Of a stretch of 64,000 nt of DNA, positions 41,873 to 52,709 are shown piece by piece. How positions within the stretch are numbered: position 1 is the stretch's first letter; every line of letters begins with the position of its first letter. The notes beneath the pieces are model-generated. The model saw nothing but the letters and a program-made list of their open reading frames with translations. It searched no databases and was not told where the DNA came from. The translations under genes were made by a program, and so were the position numbers. Source of the stretch: Phytopythium helicoides (taxonomy: Eukaryota; Oomycota; Peronosporomycetes; Pythiales; Pythiaceae); assembly GCA_024867545.1 (NCBI GenBank), contig JANFNE010000034.1, positions 496,001-560,000 of the forward strand, written 5' to 3'.

Positions 41873-44800
41873 TCACCCCTCGATGCGGTCGAGGCGCTGG
41901 TGCACGTGCCGGATCTCGAGCAGGATGGCGTCGAGCCCCTCGCGCACATTGTTCCAGCGCGCGAGCTCGCGGTCGCGGTGCCGCAGGTTCATCTTGAACA
42001 TCTCGCTGAAGAAAGCGGCGACGACGCCAATGGCCACGCAGGCGAGCCACTGCCACCAGTAGATGTACGCGAAGCCGAACACGTCGTCCATCACAGCGGG
42101 CACATTCGTGATCAGAAGCGTGAGGCAGATCGACAGCAGCGACGCCAGGTTCAGGTACTTGTTCGAGAACATCTCGAGGAGCATCGACTCGGTGAAGCTG
42201 CGCACCGTGTACGCACGCAGCACCTCCATGAACGCGAGCGCCACGAACGTCATCGTCTGCGCGCGAGCAAGACCGTCCGAGAGGCACTCGTAATCGCCGC
42301 CCTCGCAATACATGGTCGAGTTCTCGAACCGCTCAGCATCGTGCATTTCGCCAAAGATGTATGAGCCATCATCGTACTGAGCCTTGCAGTTTCCGTAGAG
42401 ACGCCAGTCTCCCTTGACACCCTCCCACCGACTGCATGTCACGCTCGTGTAGTCCGTGCCTTCCGAGCCACCTCCGGCATTAAAGATGTCCTTCTGCAGC
42501 ATCACTCCAAAGTTCCAGTAGAGACCAAGCATGAATGCCGTCATTGCACCAGTAGCAATCAGCAGAGCGTTGAATGAAATGAGCCCCCACAGGCGACCGT
42601 GAATGAGCTGCTGTGTCTTCTGGCGAGGCTTGTTCTCCATGATGTTCGGGTCTCCCTTCTCCAGACTCAGTGCGACAGCAGGCATTCCGTCCGAGAAAAT
42701 GTTCAGCATCAGGATCTGCAGCGCCTCCATTGGAATCGGGCATCCGGCCGCAATTGTAGCGAAGATCATAACAATCTCGCCAATGTTGGTCGACAGGAAA
42801 AACATCACGAACTTCTGGATATTGGCGTAGATCACTCGGCCCTGCTCGACAGCAGCCACGATGCTGACAAAGTTGTCGTCGGTGAGGATCATGTCTGACG
42901 CTCCCTTAGCAACTTCCGTTCCGGAGATGCCCATTGCCACTCCAATATCAGCAGCCTTGAGTGCCGGTGCGTCGTTGACACCGTCGCCAGTCATCGAAGA
43001 GATCAAGCCCTGGCGCTGAAGCGACTTGACGATCTCAATCTTGTCCTCCGGCTTTGCGCGAGCAAACACGAGAGTGCGTGATGTAATCTCGTCCAGCTCG
43101 TGGTCTGGGAGGTAGCCCTTTCCACCAGGTCGAAGCTTCTCGCAGTCTGTCGCCTCAAAGTCTGGGTCGGCGCCAACCTCGAGCAAGTCGATGTTCTTGG
43201 CAATCGCAACAGCAGTCTTCAGGTAGTCACCAGTAATCATGACCGTGCGAATGGATGCCATACGAGCCACTTGGATAGCATCACGAACTCCGTCACGCTC
43301 GGGGTCAATCGAAGCAAAAAGACCGAGGAAGACCATATCGTGCGCCAGCCCTGCAAACTTCTTGTCGAGATCGTCACAGTCATGCGGGAACGGGAGTGCA
43401 TCGATCGGGCGGATAGCCACAGCTAGCACGCGTAGAGCCTGGGAAGAGAGATGGTCGACAGCATTCATGATCTCAGTATGCTGGTTGGCAGCCAGCTCAG
43501 CGAAGGTTCCGTCTCGCTTCAGGTACCGCGTGCATCCCTTCAAAATGTAGTTCGGGGCACCCTTGACACACGCGACCATGGAGCTTGTCTTGTCCAGACG
43601 AAGCGAACCGAACTCACGCGATGGTGGCAGCTCGTTGACCGTAATCATCATCTTGCGCATCGACGAGAACGGCAGCTCAACAAGGCGCTTGTACTGAGGG
43701 TGAACAGACTCACCCCAAATGTCCGCTTTGGCAGCAGCGACAACGAGCGGTGCCTCGGAAGAGTTGCCAAATGGCTGCCACGATGTCATCCCGTCAACCT
43801 CAACTTCCTTCAGCGAAGTGTTGCTGCACAGAACCGAAGCGAGAAGGGTCGATCGGATAACGTGGTTGTCAGCTCCAGCAGCACCTTGGTCAACACCGTT
43901 GAGCAAAATCTCGCCCTCTGGAGTAAATCCCTTGCCGGTAATAGTGTACTCCTCAAAGTCGGCCCACATCTTGACCGCCGTCATCTTGCCTTCTGTGAGT
44001 GTGCCGGTCTTGTCAGTGCAAATGACAGACGCAGCTCCGAGCGTCTCGACAGCCGTCAGCTTACGAACGAGCACATTCTTCTTCACCATGTTGACTGTTC
44101 CCGACGATAGGCAAATAGTCACCACCATCGGTAGACCTTCAGGCACAGAGCTAACGGCGAGGGATACCGACACCATGATCATGTTGAGCCACACCGGGCG
44201 TTCGGGGTGCTTCGGGTCCTTGTTTCCGCGCACATACCCGACGATAAACACGATAGCGCATATAAAAATGGCAACAGAAGCCATCAACATGCCAAGACGG
44301 TGCAGCGACATCTGCAGCGGAGTGAGCTTCGGCTGGTACTTCCGGATCCACTTTTTGATGGGGTTGTTGCATCGGCTAGTATCGTCAAGCTCAACAATTC
44401 CGTTCGAATTGGACTTGAGCAGGGCAGCAATGGAACCGACGCGAGTGTGCATGCCGGTTGCGACGACAACACCTCGGGCACTACCCTCAGTGACGGTGGT
44501 GGATGAGAACACCATGTTGTCTGCTGTCAGCTTGTTCGTCTTCTCGGTGCGTGGCGCATTGAATTTCTTGGAAACGTCCTCGGACTCTCCGGTCAGCAAC
44601 ATCTCGTTCACCTTGAGGTTCACGCTGTGAACGAGGCGAATGTCCGCGGGTACAACGTCACCTGTTGTGAGAACAACAATGTCACCAGGGACGAGCGTAT
44701 TGCTGTCCACAAGTTCCTGGATACCATCACGGATTACGACTGACTGGGGGCTCGACATTTGAGCAAGCGCCTCGAGAGCGTTTCCAGCCGAGTGCTCCTG

Positions 44801-45379
44801 ATACGTCGCGATAACTCCGTTCAACAGCACGATGAAGAGCACGGCAATGCCCTCAACGTACTCTTGGAAGCCGATGGCCAGGAGGGCAGCGATGAGCAGC
44901 ATGCTCATGATGAGGTTGCAGAACTGGAGCAGGAAGATGGCGTAGATAGGCGTTCGCGGCTCTTGCTCGAGCTCATTGGGTCCGTATCGGCTGAGTCGGC
45001 GCTCGTGATCGAGGGTGACGATACCGCGCTCGAGGTGTGTGTTGAGCATCTTGGTGACTGTGTCGAGCGAGAGCAGGTGCCACGTCTTCTTGTCCTCATT
45101 GTTGAGCGTGGCAAAGGATCGTCTTGCATCGAGCGGGTTGGTGGCGAGCAGCTTCTCGTCGTCGCTCAGGAATCGGTGCTCGTGGTCCGGCATGTCCGCC
45201 GTCTCTACGACGGGCATCGGGCGGGAGAAGGACAGCGAGGACGCGAACGAGGCGTTCGAGCCCGTGCGGCGCAGTGACGGCGACGGCGCGTACACGGCGC
45301 CGCCGTCGATCTCGAGCACATGGTGGGCCGACCCTCTCGGGGACTTGAGCGAGCGGTAGCCCGAGTTGCCGGACGACAT
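41873..45379 (-). CDS. Type II P-type cation ATPase (P2A/P2D, Ca2+ or Na+ pump type)
   Basis: Single exon, 1,168 aa from ATG 45379 in a good context; another in-frame ATG lies at 45421. The actuator loop has LLTGESEDV. M4 carries SSVPEGLPMVVT. The phosphorylation site is ICTDKTGTLTEG with Asp456. The nucleotide domain has VACVKGAPNYILKGC, and the hinge has MITGD and TGDGVNDAPALKAADIG. M6 reads MLNIFSDGMPAVALSLEKGD, with the Asn and Asp that bind Ca2+ in SERCA-like pumps, while the LSLEKGDPNIM ending resembles fungal ENA Na+ pumps. I therefore leave the ion open. The N-terminus (WHLLSLDTVTKMLNTHLERG) is a cation-ATPase N domain preceded by about 100 disordered residues. The roughly 90-residue M7-M8 insertion containing Cys pairs is unusual for the class. 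Confidence 0.88.
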   Translation of the reverse strand: MSSGNSGYRSLKSPRGSAHHVLEIDGGAVYAPSPSLRRTGSNASFASSLSFSRPMPVVETADMPDHEHRFLSDDEKLLATNPLDARRSFATLNNEDKKTWHLLSLDTVTKMLNTHLERGIVTLDHERRLSRYGPNELEQEPRTPIYAIFLLQFCNLIMSMLLIAALLAIGFQEYVEGIAVLFIVLLNGVIATYQEHSAGNALEALAQMSSPQSVVIRDGIQELVDSNTLVPGDIVVLTTGDVVPADIRLVHSVNLKVNEMLLTGESEDVSKKFNAPRTEKTNKLTADNMVFSSTTVTEGSARGVVVATGMHTRVGSIAALLKSNSNGIVELDDTSRCNNPIKKWIRKYQPKLTPLQMSLHRLGMLMASVAIFICAIVFIVGYVRGNKDPKHPERPVWLNMIMVSVSLAVSSVPEGLPMVVTICLSSGTVNMVKKNVLVRKLTAVETLGAASVICTDKTGTLTEGKMTAVKMWADFEEYTITGKGFTPEGEILLNGVDQGAAGADNHVIRSTLLASVLCSNTSLKEVEVDGMTSWQPFGNSSEAPLVVAAAKADIWGESVHPQYKRLVELPFSSMRKMMITVNELPPSREFGSLRLDKTSSMVACVKGAPNYILKGCTRYLKRDGTFAELAANQHTEIMNAVDHLSSQALRVLAVAIRPIDALPFPHDCDDLDKKFAGLAHDMVFLGLFASIDPERDGVRDAIQVARMASIRTVMITGDYLKTAVAIAKNIDLLEVGADPDFEATDCEKLRPGGKGYLPDHELDEITSRTLVFARAKPEDKIEIVKSLQRQGLISSMTGDGVNDAPALKAADIGVAMGISGTEVAKGASDMILTDDNFVSIVAAVEQGRVIYANIQKFVMFFLSTNIGEIVMIFATIAAGCPIPMEALQILMLNIFSDGMPAVALSLEKGDPNIMENKPRQKTQQLIHGRLWGLISFNALLIATGAMTAFMLGLYWNFGVMLQKDIFNAGGGSEGTDYTSVTCSRWEGVKGDWRLYGNCKAQYDDGSYIFGEMHDAERFENSTMYCEGGDYECLSDGLARAQTMTFVALAFMEVLRAYTVRSFTESMLLEMFSNKYLNLASLLSICLTLLITNVPAVMDDVFGFAYIYWWQWLACVAIGVVAAFFSEMFKMNLRHRDRELARWNNVREGLDAILLEIRHVHQRLDRIEG

Positions 45380-47416
45380 GGCTGCTTGGGTCTGGTAGCG
45401 TTGCTTGGACTGGCGCTTCACTCAGCGACAGACGCGGAGTCGCAGCCTCGCGGAGACGACGGCGAGGCGCGAGTGGCAGTGGAGGGGAGCGGCGCGTGCA
45501 GCCGACAGTTTGGCTCGCGTCCGGAGCGGACGGAAGGGCGAGGCGCCTGGGACCGAGAGGCTGGAGGTCGGAGTGCGCTCGAGGCCGCAGATTGACGAAT
45601 GAGCCTCTGCTCGCCGAGAGCTTTGGGGGGCGAGCGAGCAGCTACGGTCGCATCCTCTCAAGGTCGTGCCGTGAGAAAAATCGCTACGGTACAAACAGGG
45701 CGCGGCCGCCTGGAACGCTCGCAGCATAGTGGAACCGAGTCAAAAGCAGTTGAAGTGTGCGACGAGGGATGGGGGTTGATTAAAAAGCGCACGTTGGGCG
45801 ACGTCGGGGCTGTCACCACCGGCGGAGATGGAGCGCTAGTGACGCCATTGCTGCTCTCTCCGGACGGATGACAGCTCGGTACAATACATGGAGAGGCTTC
45901 GGCGGATCGCCAGAGTCCGCAGCCATCGCCGAATGGAAGGAATCTACGTCCGAGCTAGCGGAGCTCGAGCTCCGTACAGTACAGACAGGGCTTGGAGTCC
46001 ACGGAGTCGTGAAGATTCGACTGCCCCCACCATGCTCGCTGCATGAGCTGTGCCGGCGGCAAACGTAGCTGCTCGACCGCGGCTTTGCGAGCCGCAGGCA
46101 AAATGTCGCGAGTGCATAGCGCCGCCGAGACCTCCGGATCTGGCAGCGCTTCAAGCTCCAAAAAGTAGGTATGCAATCGGAGTTGACAAGCGTGACGAGC
46201 GCGGCTCGCGATTGGCCGAAATGAATCCCAGGCGGCCGCTGATTCGCTGGTCGCCTGTTGACCGCTGACTGATATCAATTTTCACAGCTGGCGGCGCGTC
46301 TGGCATGGATCCAACACTGCGTCAAACGTCGCAGCCTCATGGAGATGTCCACGCGCAATGCATCACCACGGCGGCCCACTCGCGAGCCTTGCGATCAGAT
46401 GGAAAAAAGCTCTACGCGTGGTACGCTTGCCACTCGCTCGCTCGTCTGTTCCCTTTTGGAGCTTGGCTACCGACTCGCCTCCATGGCACTCACTCGATGG
46501 CGACCAGAAGACGTTGCACTGGCCTAATGGCCGAGATTTGCAAGCTGGCAGCCTTGTTGCGCATCTCTTGGCCCCCCGCAGCCGAGCCGACCGTGCGTAG
46601 GCTGGGCGTCACTTCCTTCCATGCACAGAGAGATGGCATGGAGGGCCTCTCATGCCATCTCTCTGGGCTTTGCCACCGCGCTGACCACAATGTAGTGGCG
46701 TCTGCGATATGCGAGACACGAGAGCTCGTCGACCTCGATTGTGGGCGAAGATGCCGGCGGAATGGCCCGAGTCAAACGTGGCGGTGCTGGCGACGTCAGA
46801 GACTCACTCTCTGTGGCGCCACCGTCACTCATGCACGTGACCGCTTTGCAGCCTGCACATGGACCGCTGCGCCGATCAACTCAGCGAATCACTGGCCGGC
46901 GATTCATTGCGTCGCTGGCAGCACGATGGGACACTCGGCCCCGCAGACATCGGTGATCGGTCGTCGTCGGAGACTCGCGTGGCCTCGGCTCCTGCTTGTG
47001 ACGGTGCAGTACAGTGCAGCAGCTCGGGGGGGAGGTGTCTTGCTGGTGTTGAAGCCAAGGTGGACCCAACCACGTTGACATTCTTGCTACACCGAGGGCC
47101 TCGTATAGTATATTTAATATGATAGGTAATTGGATATCAGGACAACAAGATGTGGTTAACATCTTTTGCTAAGTATGATGATAGAGTACCCATTGCACCT
47201 GCCATATATCCTATTGTAGAGGTTGTGAAGGTGATGGCCGTGTTCTCTCATGAGAATGCTTCGTCAGATATCACCACCACGTGACTGGATTCTGTGTTGT
47301 TCCGCTGCTCATGGCTCCACCAAGGCACCTCGCTCCGCCTCCGAGCTCCGCACTTGACAATTCACTCGCTACTAGCTCCGTTACCAATCAGCCAACTCCA
47401 ATCAGCCTCGTACCCG
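45380..47416. other. 2-kb intergenic region before the ion-channel array
   Basis: No gene supported. It contains a near-perfect hairpin at 46627-46664 and an abrupt AT-rich block at about 47095-47260 (TATTTAATATGATAGG, ACAAGATGTGGTTAACA). The block differs strongly in composition from both flanks and may be inserted DNA, but I could not identify terminal repeats. Confidence 0.5.
46627..46664. repeat. Long perfect hairpin (palindrome)
   Basis: AGAGAGATGGCATG at 46627-46640 is exactly reverse-complementary to CATGCCATCTCTCT at 46651-46664. The inner bases (GAGG G CCTC, one bulged T) extend the stem to about 18 pairs with a one-base loop. Confidence 0.85.
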
Positions 47417-49408
47417 ATGGACGTCGCTGTCAAGCCGCTGGCTGGCGTTCGAGAGGCGCAGGGGTGGACAGCACAGGTTGTCAACTACTCGGTGCACACG
47501 GAACGCGTTGCGTTGGACGCCGAGAGCGATCGGCTATGGTACCGACTCGAGTGCACGCTCGATCAGCCCATCCCGGACGCGCTCGTGCACCACTCGGAGT
47601 TTTTGTGCTTCAGCTGGCCGATTGGTGGCATCTGGAAGCGCCACCGCCTCATGGACAACAATCGCACGGTCGTATGCGTCGCGCACAAACGGTTCCAGGA
47701 ATCGGGTAGAGCTCGAAGCGCAAGCAGCCAAGGCAGTGGTGGTATTTTCTCGTCGGCATCTGCGTCTCCGCCGTCAACAATTTCGTCGTCGTCGTCGTCT
47801 GGATCTGCGCCGTTGTATCAGCAGTTATCGCCACAAGATCAGCAAAAACACCAGCATGTCGATCCAGCGAAAAACGCTCTCTTTGGATGGGAGATGCAGC
47901 TTGGCACTTGGGAGTCGTCGTTGCACTGGTTCGCGATGGATGTGCGTCAAATGGTACGCCCACCACAATCCCGACCTGGGATTGCCATGAAGCTGTTTGC
48001 AGGCTTTTCGCCAGTGCAGCTTCGTTTCGAAGTGCACAGTATAACAGCCGTTGAAATCGCAGCACAGTCTTTCACAGCCGATGTGACGTGGGAACTCACA
48101 ATTCCTGCAATTACCATGACACTGGAAGAATCTGTGCACCGCGAGCTATTGGATCTCCTCGACTTCAATCACGACGGCGTCGAGCTCGTGAACGCAGCAG
48201 ATATGCACTCAGAGAAGCCCGTAGCAATGACCCCGGCTCGATGTACAGACTACGCATACGACTTTGTTGACCCGTCAGGGTTGATTCGAAGGCGCAAGGC
48301 ACGGGTCTACGATATCAAGTACAGCCGGCGCACAGTCGCGACATTCAATGAAGAGATGTCCATGTACTACTTCCCTTTCGACCAGCAGAAGCTCACGTTC
48401 ACAGTCGACTTGAGCCGCGCATGGCATTCTTTCGTTCAGGTGGTGCCGGCTCCCGTCGACTCAGCGAACTTTGCTTTTCGGCATTTCAAACTGAACAACG
48501 TGTTTGAAGTCGTGTACGGCGACAAAGTTTTCGTCGGAAACGTCACAAACAGTGGAGCCACCAAATCTGTGCGCTTTGAGCTCATGCTTGAGCGCAAGAG
48601 CGGCTACTACCTCACGAATGTCGTGATTCCTGCCGGGATTCTGACATATATGTCCTTCATCTCGTATGCGCCGCTCTCGGATGGGTCACTGATGGACACG
48701 AGCTCGCGCTTGCAAATCGTGACTACGCTGCTGCTGACGTGTGTGACGTTCAAGTACAACATTGCAGCACTGATTCCGCAGGTCTCGTACTTCACGTGGC
48801 TGGGGCAGTATCTGTTCTTGTGCTTCATGGTCATGTGTGTGGTGGTGTGGGAAAATGCGATGTTCCCGCTTGTGGTCAAGAATATCCGATCGTGGCCGTC
48901 CAAGTGGCATGAAGGCTACTTCCTATGGCTCTCGTTTGGAGTGTTCACGTTCGGAAATATCGTCTGGGGGATCTGGGTCTACTGTTTCGTCAAACTTCGA
49001 GCACGACGCGCGCGCACACTCGTTCTCGTTCATGAGCATATTCGAGTGATCGCGCCGTGGCGAGTTCCGCTCGACCGGAAGCGAGACGCGCTCATGTCCT
49101 ATCTAAACGCACTGCGCATCCGAAGGTGGCTGCTCCCGCAGATCGAGACGACTCCACGTGGAGACCTGTACGTCGTCCTCCCTAGCGATTCGCCGACCGA
49201 CGAGCAAAAAGCCACCAATGCACGCATCACGGCGTCCGACGCGCTGCGCATGCAAGCCCTCGAGAGCTCAGACGCCATTCAGAGCCACTTCCGGGAGTTC
49301 TTCGCCACCACCATGACCGACCTCCCTCCTCTCACACCCACGGCCACAACGCCCACAAGCGACCACTCCATCTACTCGCGCATCGGGTCCCTGTCCGACC
49401 AAGTGTAG
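47417..49408 (+). CDS. Pentameric ligand-gated ion channel-like protein, array member 1
   Basis: Single exon, 663 aa from ATG 47417. Domains in order: an extra N-terminal module (about residues 20-180, LDQPIPDALVHHSEFLCFSW, GGIWKRHRL, then a Ser-rich linker), and a ligand-binding-like beta domain (HSITAVEIAAQSFTADVTW). The loop YYFPFDQQKL corresponds to the Cys loop. M1 is RKSGYYLTNVVIPAGILTYM, M2 is RLQIVTTLLLTCVTF then ALIPQVSY, M3 is YLFLCFMVMCVVVWENAMF, and M4 is LSFGVFTFGNIVWGIWVY. A C-terminal tail of about 135 residues follows. Both Cys of the animal Cys loop are replaced, as in prokaryotic channels. No signal peptide is visible. Ligand, ion and location are unknown. Confidence 0.82.
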   Translation: MDVAVKPLAGVREAQGWTAQVVNYSVHTERVALDAESDRLWYRLECTLDQPIPDALVHHSEFLCFSWPIGGIWKRHRLMDNNRTVVCVAHKRFQESGRARSASSQGSGGIFSSASASPPSTISSSSSSGSAPLYQQLSPQDQQKHQHVDPAKNALFGWEMQLGTWESSLHWFAMDVRQMVRPPQSRPGIAMKLFAGFSPVQLRFEVHSITAVEIAAQSFTADVTWELTIPAITMTLEESVHRELLDLLDFNHDGVELVNAADMHSEKPVAMTPARCTDYAYDFVDPSGLIRRRKARVYDIKYSRRTVATFNEEMSMYYFPFDQQKLTFTVDLSRAWHSFVQVVPAPVDSANFAFRHFKLNNVFEVVYGDKVFVGNVTNSGATKSVRFELMLERKSGYYLTNVVIPAGILTYMSFISYAPLSDGSLMDTSSRLQIVTTLLLTCVTFKYNIAALIPQVSYFTWLGQYLFLCFMVMCVVVWENAMFPLVVKNIRSWPSKWHEGYFLWLSFGVFTFGNIVWGIWVYCFVKLRARRARTLVLVHEHIRVIAPWRVPLDRKRDALMSYLNALRIRRWLLPQIETTPRGDLYVVLPSDSPTDEQKATNARITASDALRMQALESSDAIQSHFREFFATTMTDLPPLTPTATTPTSDHSIYSRIGSLSDQV

Positions 49409-49614
49409 TTGACAACTCGCGCGACTAGATAGACTGCGTGATCTCAACAAAAAGCGACTAGAACTTCAACTTGGTGACGTTGTGGAGACCGTAGTACAGA
49501 TCTCCTCTCGCAAAGTGCGACCGGCAAGAGCCAACGCACCTTTCTCTATGGGTACACTTCGTGGCTTCATTCCTCTCCCCACACTGGGTGCGCACTTGCC
49601 AATCTCCTGCCCAA

Positions 49615-51771
49615 ATGCAGCGGCCGTCGCTCGCCTCGACGCCCACGGCGGCTCCCAGTCCGTCGGGCAGCCAGGCGATCGCGACGACTAGCGAGGCGCA
49701 GCAGTGGCGCAGCGAGGTGGCAGCGCTCAAGTTGCGAGCTGAACGCGTCACGGTGGACGCGTCGGCGGCGGAGCGAGGCACGCAGTTCCGGCTCACATGC
49801 GAGCTGGCCACGCCCATCCCGTCCGCGTGCCTCGTGCACTCGGAGTTTCTGTGTCTGGCCTGGCCGCTGGGCGGCGTGTGGAAGATTCACAGCCTCGATG
49901 AGGAACGCCGGCTCGTCACGTGCCTCGCGTACAAGAAAAGCGAGGGGAGTGGAGCAGCCTCCGAGCTGACGGCGTCGGGGAAGAACGCGCTGGATATCGA
50001 GTCGATCTCAGACATCGGGCAGGAGACGAGTCTCTTTGGCTGGCAGCTGCGACTTGGCGAGTGGGAAAAGAGCAAGCACTGGGTCATTCAGGAGCTTAGT
50101 CGACCGCAAGCACCGGCGAATGAAGCAGGGGACGGTGAATTTGCCGACACCACGCACACCCTGACAGCGCAGCTACTTGCGGGATACTCGCCGGCGGAGA
50201 TGCGATTTACGGTAAACAGCATCACGGCCGTCACAACTGTTGAGCAAACGTTCGAAGCCGACGTTGCGTGGGAGCTGACGTTCCCCGCCATGACGACCAT
50301 CCGCGATGACGCAGCTGTTCGAGAGTTTCTTGACATTCTCGAGTTTAGCGAGGCTGCGTTCGACTTTTCCAACATGCACGATACCCATTCCGAACGGCCG
50401 ATAGTGTCAAAGTTTGTTCAAGCTGGTCGAGTAACACTTGAAGACACATCCAAGTCTGATGGGCTCACACAACCACGCGTTTACCACTTGCAGCGCAGCC
50501 AACGGATCACAGGACTTTTCAAGGAGCAGATGAGCTTGTACCATTTCCCGTTCGACCAACAGACGCTCGGCTTTACTCTCAACATGAGTCGTGGTCTTGG
50601 GCCAATATTGCTGGTAAACCCCGCTCCAGTCGACGCAGCGAGCTTCGCAGCGGAGAATTTCAAGCTCAGTAACGTTTTCAATGTTGTATATGGCGACAAA
50701 GTATTCGTTGGGAGTGTGAGCGGAGCATCCAGCAGCAAGGCAGTGCGCTTTGAGCTCATGCTGGAGCGAAAGAGTGGCTATTATCTCACAAATGTTGCTC
50801 TCCCGGCCGCGATCATCACTTACTTGAGCTTCATTACATACGCACCGGTTGAAGGCGGTGGACTTATGGACTTAAGCTCTCGCCTGCAAATCGTCTCCAC
50901 TCTACTGCTCACGTGTGTTACTTTCAAGTACAATGTTGCGTCCCAGATCCCGCAGGTTTCGTATTTCACGCTGCTGGACACGTACGTGTTCGTTTGCTTC
51001 GTCATTACGTGCGCCATCACGCTGGAGAACGCTTTGTTTCCACTCATTGTCACCCATATTGGCTTCCTTCGAACGGCGAACGAGAGTCCGCTGTTGTGGA
51101 TCTCGTTCGGCTTGTTCACAGCGCTCAACCTCGTATGGGGTCTCTACCTCTACCGATGGATTCTGCAGCGCAGACGCCGAGCCAAAGAGCTCCTTCGAGT
51201 ATATGAGTACGTTCGAGTCATGGCCCGAGCGATCCCAGCGAGCAAGAGGAAATCCGTGCTGATGGAGTACTTGGGGAAGCTGCGTATTCCACAAAAAGAT
51301 CTTCCGCATATCGCTACAATGCATGGAGGAGACTTGTTCGTTCAGCTCCCAAGCGAGTCGTCATCTCAAGCGAAATTAGTGGCAGCCAATTCGGAAATGA
51401 GTTTGTTCCGAAAGCAGGCGCTTCGAGACCTCCCCGACATCCAAGAGCTGTATAGAGCCCAGGAAATGGATGAAGGAACTACTTTTTCTCCAGCGACTTC
51501 GCCGGTCGTCAAAGAAGTTGAAGTATCCCCGTCGACCGAGAAAGTGTCTGCCTCACCTTACAAGTTGGTTTCAACTCCCCCAAGACTAGAAAAACACGTT
51601 GCTCAACAACAGGGAGCCGATGAAGCTCTTTTGTCGAACGAAAGCAAGCCCAAGCAAGAAAGTGAGCGCGCACTCCATGAGATTGAGCCCGTCGTAGTCG
51701 TGAATGTGCAAGAAGCAGAGCCGAGCGTCGAGCCAGACCCGACAACGCAAAGCATCTCTACACAGCACTAG
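49615..51771 (+). CDS. Pentameric ligand-gated ion channel-like protein, array member 2
   Basis: Single exon, 718 aa from ATG 49615; a non-ATG extension exists upstream. It has the same order of parts: N-terminal module (TPIPSACLVHSEFLCLAWPL, GGVWKIHSL), binding domain (NSITAVTTVEQTFEADVAW), loop YHFPFDQQTLGF without Cys, M1 RKSGYYLTNVALPAAIITYL, M2 RLQIVSTLLLTCVTFKYN and IPQVSY, M3 TYVFVCFVITCAITLENALF, M4 LWISFGLFTALNLVWGLYLY. Its C-terminal tail is the longest of the four, with Pro/Ser/Glu-rich low complexity (EVSPSTEKVSASPYK). It starts about 200 bp after member 1 ends, so it has a very short promoter. Confidence 0.82.
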   Translation: MQRPSLASTPTAAPSPSGSQAIATTSEAQQWRSEVAALKLRAERVTVDASAAERGTQFRLTCELATPIPSACLVHSEFLCLAWPLGGVWKIHSLDEERRLVTCLAYKKSEGSGAASELTASGKNALDIESISDIGQETSLFGWQLRLGEWEKSKHWVIQELSRPQAPANEAGDGEFADTTHTLTAQLLAGYSPAEMRFTVNSITAVTTVEQTFEADVAWELTFPAMTTIRDDAAVREFLDILEFSEAAFDFSNMHDTHSERPIVSKFVQAGRVTLEDTSKSDGLTQPRVYHLQRSQRITGLFKEQMSLYHFPFDQQTLGFTLNMSRGLGPILLVNPAPVDAASFAAENFKLSNVFNVVYGDKVFVGSVSGASSSKAVRFELMLERKSGYYLTNVALPAAIITYLSFITYAPVEGGGLMDLSSRLQIVSTLLLTCVTFKYNVASQIPQVSYFTLLDTYVFVCFVITCAITLENALFPLIVTHIGFLRTANESPLLWISFGLFTALNLVWGLYLYRWILQRRRRAKELLRVYEYVRVMARAIPASKRKSVLMEYLGKLRIPQKDLPHIATMHGGDLFVQLPSESSSQAKLVAANSEMSLFRKQALRDLPDIQELYRAQEMDEGTTFSPATSPVVKEVEVSPSTEKVSASPYKLVSTPPRLEKHVAQQQGADEALLSNESKPKQESERALHEIEPVVVVNVQEAEPSVEPDPTTQSISTQH

Positions 51772-52709
51772 CAACCAAGATGGACCATGTAATTTAGTTG
51801 ACGCCACGATTTCACGATGTAGAGGCCAGACAAAGCTTGGAAGCTGTCATAACGAAACCACCTCCAACTGTGTCGTGATCAATATCACGTGCTGCATTGA
51901 ACCGTGGCAATCGAGCAACCAGCTGATCGATCAAAAGTGGTGGCACCAGGGTTTCGACAGAATGCGAGCGTAGAGAGTGAACCTTACTGCCAATATGTGA
52001 GCATCGTTTCAGGATACAGGAGCAATGGTAGCATCTGGCCGGGACCTCGTTGTTGCTTCACGTTCGCATCCACGTATCCGATCCTCACAGCCGCTTGTGA
52101 GGTCGATGACGATGCGTCCCAACGCCGCATGAACAGTAGGTTTTACCAGAGACGCCTTGAATGTGATGCCTCGCATCGTCCGTGCGTGGCGAACGGCGCC
52201 ATTGGAGTCAATGCACGTCGCGCGCATCCATTGGTAGCGCGACAGTTGCGTATCTTGCCGCGCTTGGCGCGTGTTGTTTGGACACAGATACTTTCCATCC
52301 TGACGCCGTCATGGTGTAGCCATTGTTCCTGTTCTCGCAAGTTGGCAGAAAGTTTCACTCTCCGTCACATAGTTTGCTCTGGCACTCACATTCTGTCGAA
52401 TACCCTGTTACACCAACCACATCGGTGCATGGAGGAATTGCGTCGATTGTTACCCACGCAATAACACTCATATATCAATTTGTGCAGTTTCAAATATACT
52501 ATTGACTAAAAATATAGTCATGAGTTTAACAAGAGTATGAATTGCTTGTGGTCATTCAGTGATGCCAGCCGGACGCTTGCAAATCTCGTGCGTCATCTCG
52601 AAGAGCTCCGCCCCGCGCCTGCTCTCCAACGGTCGGTCGGCCCCGCGTGGCCGGCTGCTGCTCATTGCTCAACCCGCCAGCTCTCTGTCAAGCCGCCTTG
52701 GTGATCGCC
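51772..52709. other. Spacer between array members 2 and 3
   Basis: About 940 bp, the largest gap in the array, AT-rich near 52470-52560. No gene or relic of a fifth copy was seen. Confidence 0.45.

Noticed and set aside
45422..45727. Extra coding exon upstream of the P-ATPase
   Set aside because: Frames here are Arg/Ala/Ser-rich and contain no splice link to the ATPase start; this is most likely 5' leader and promoter.
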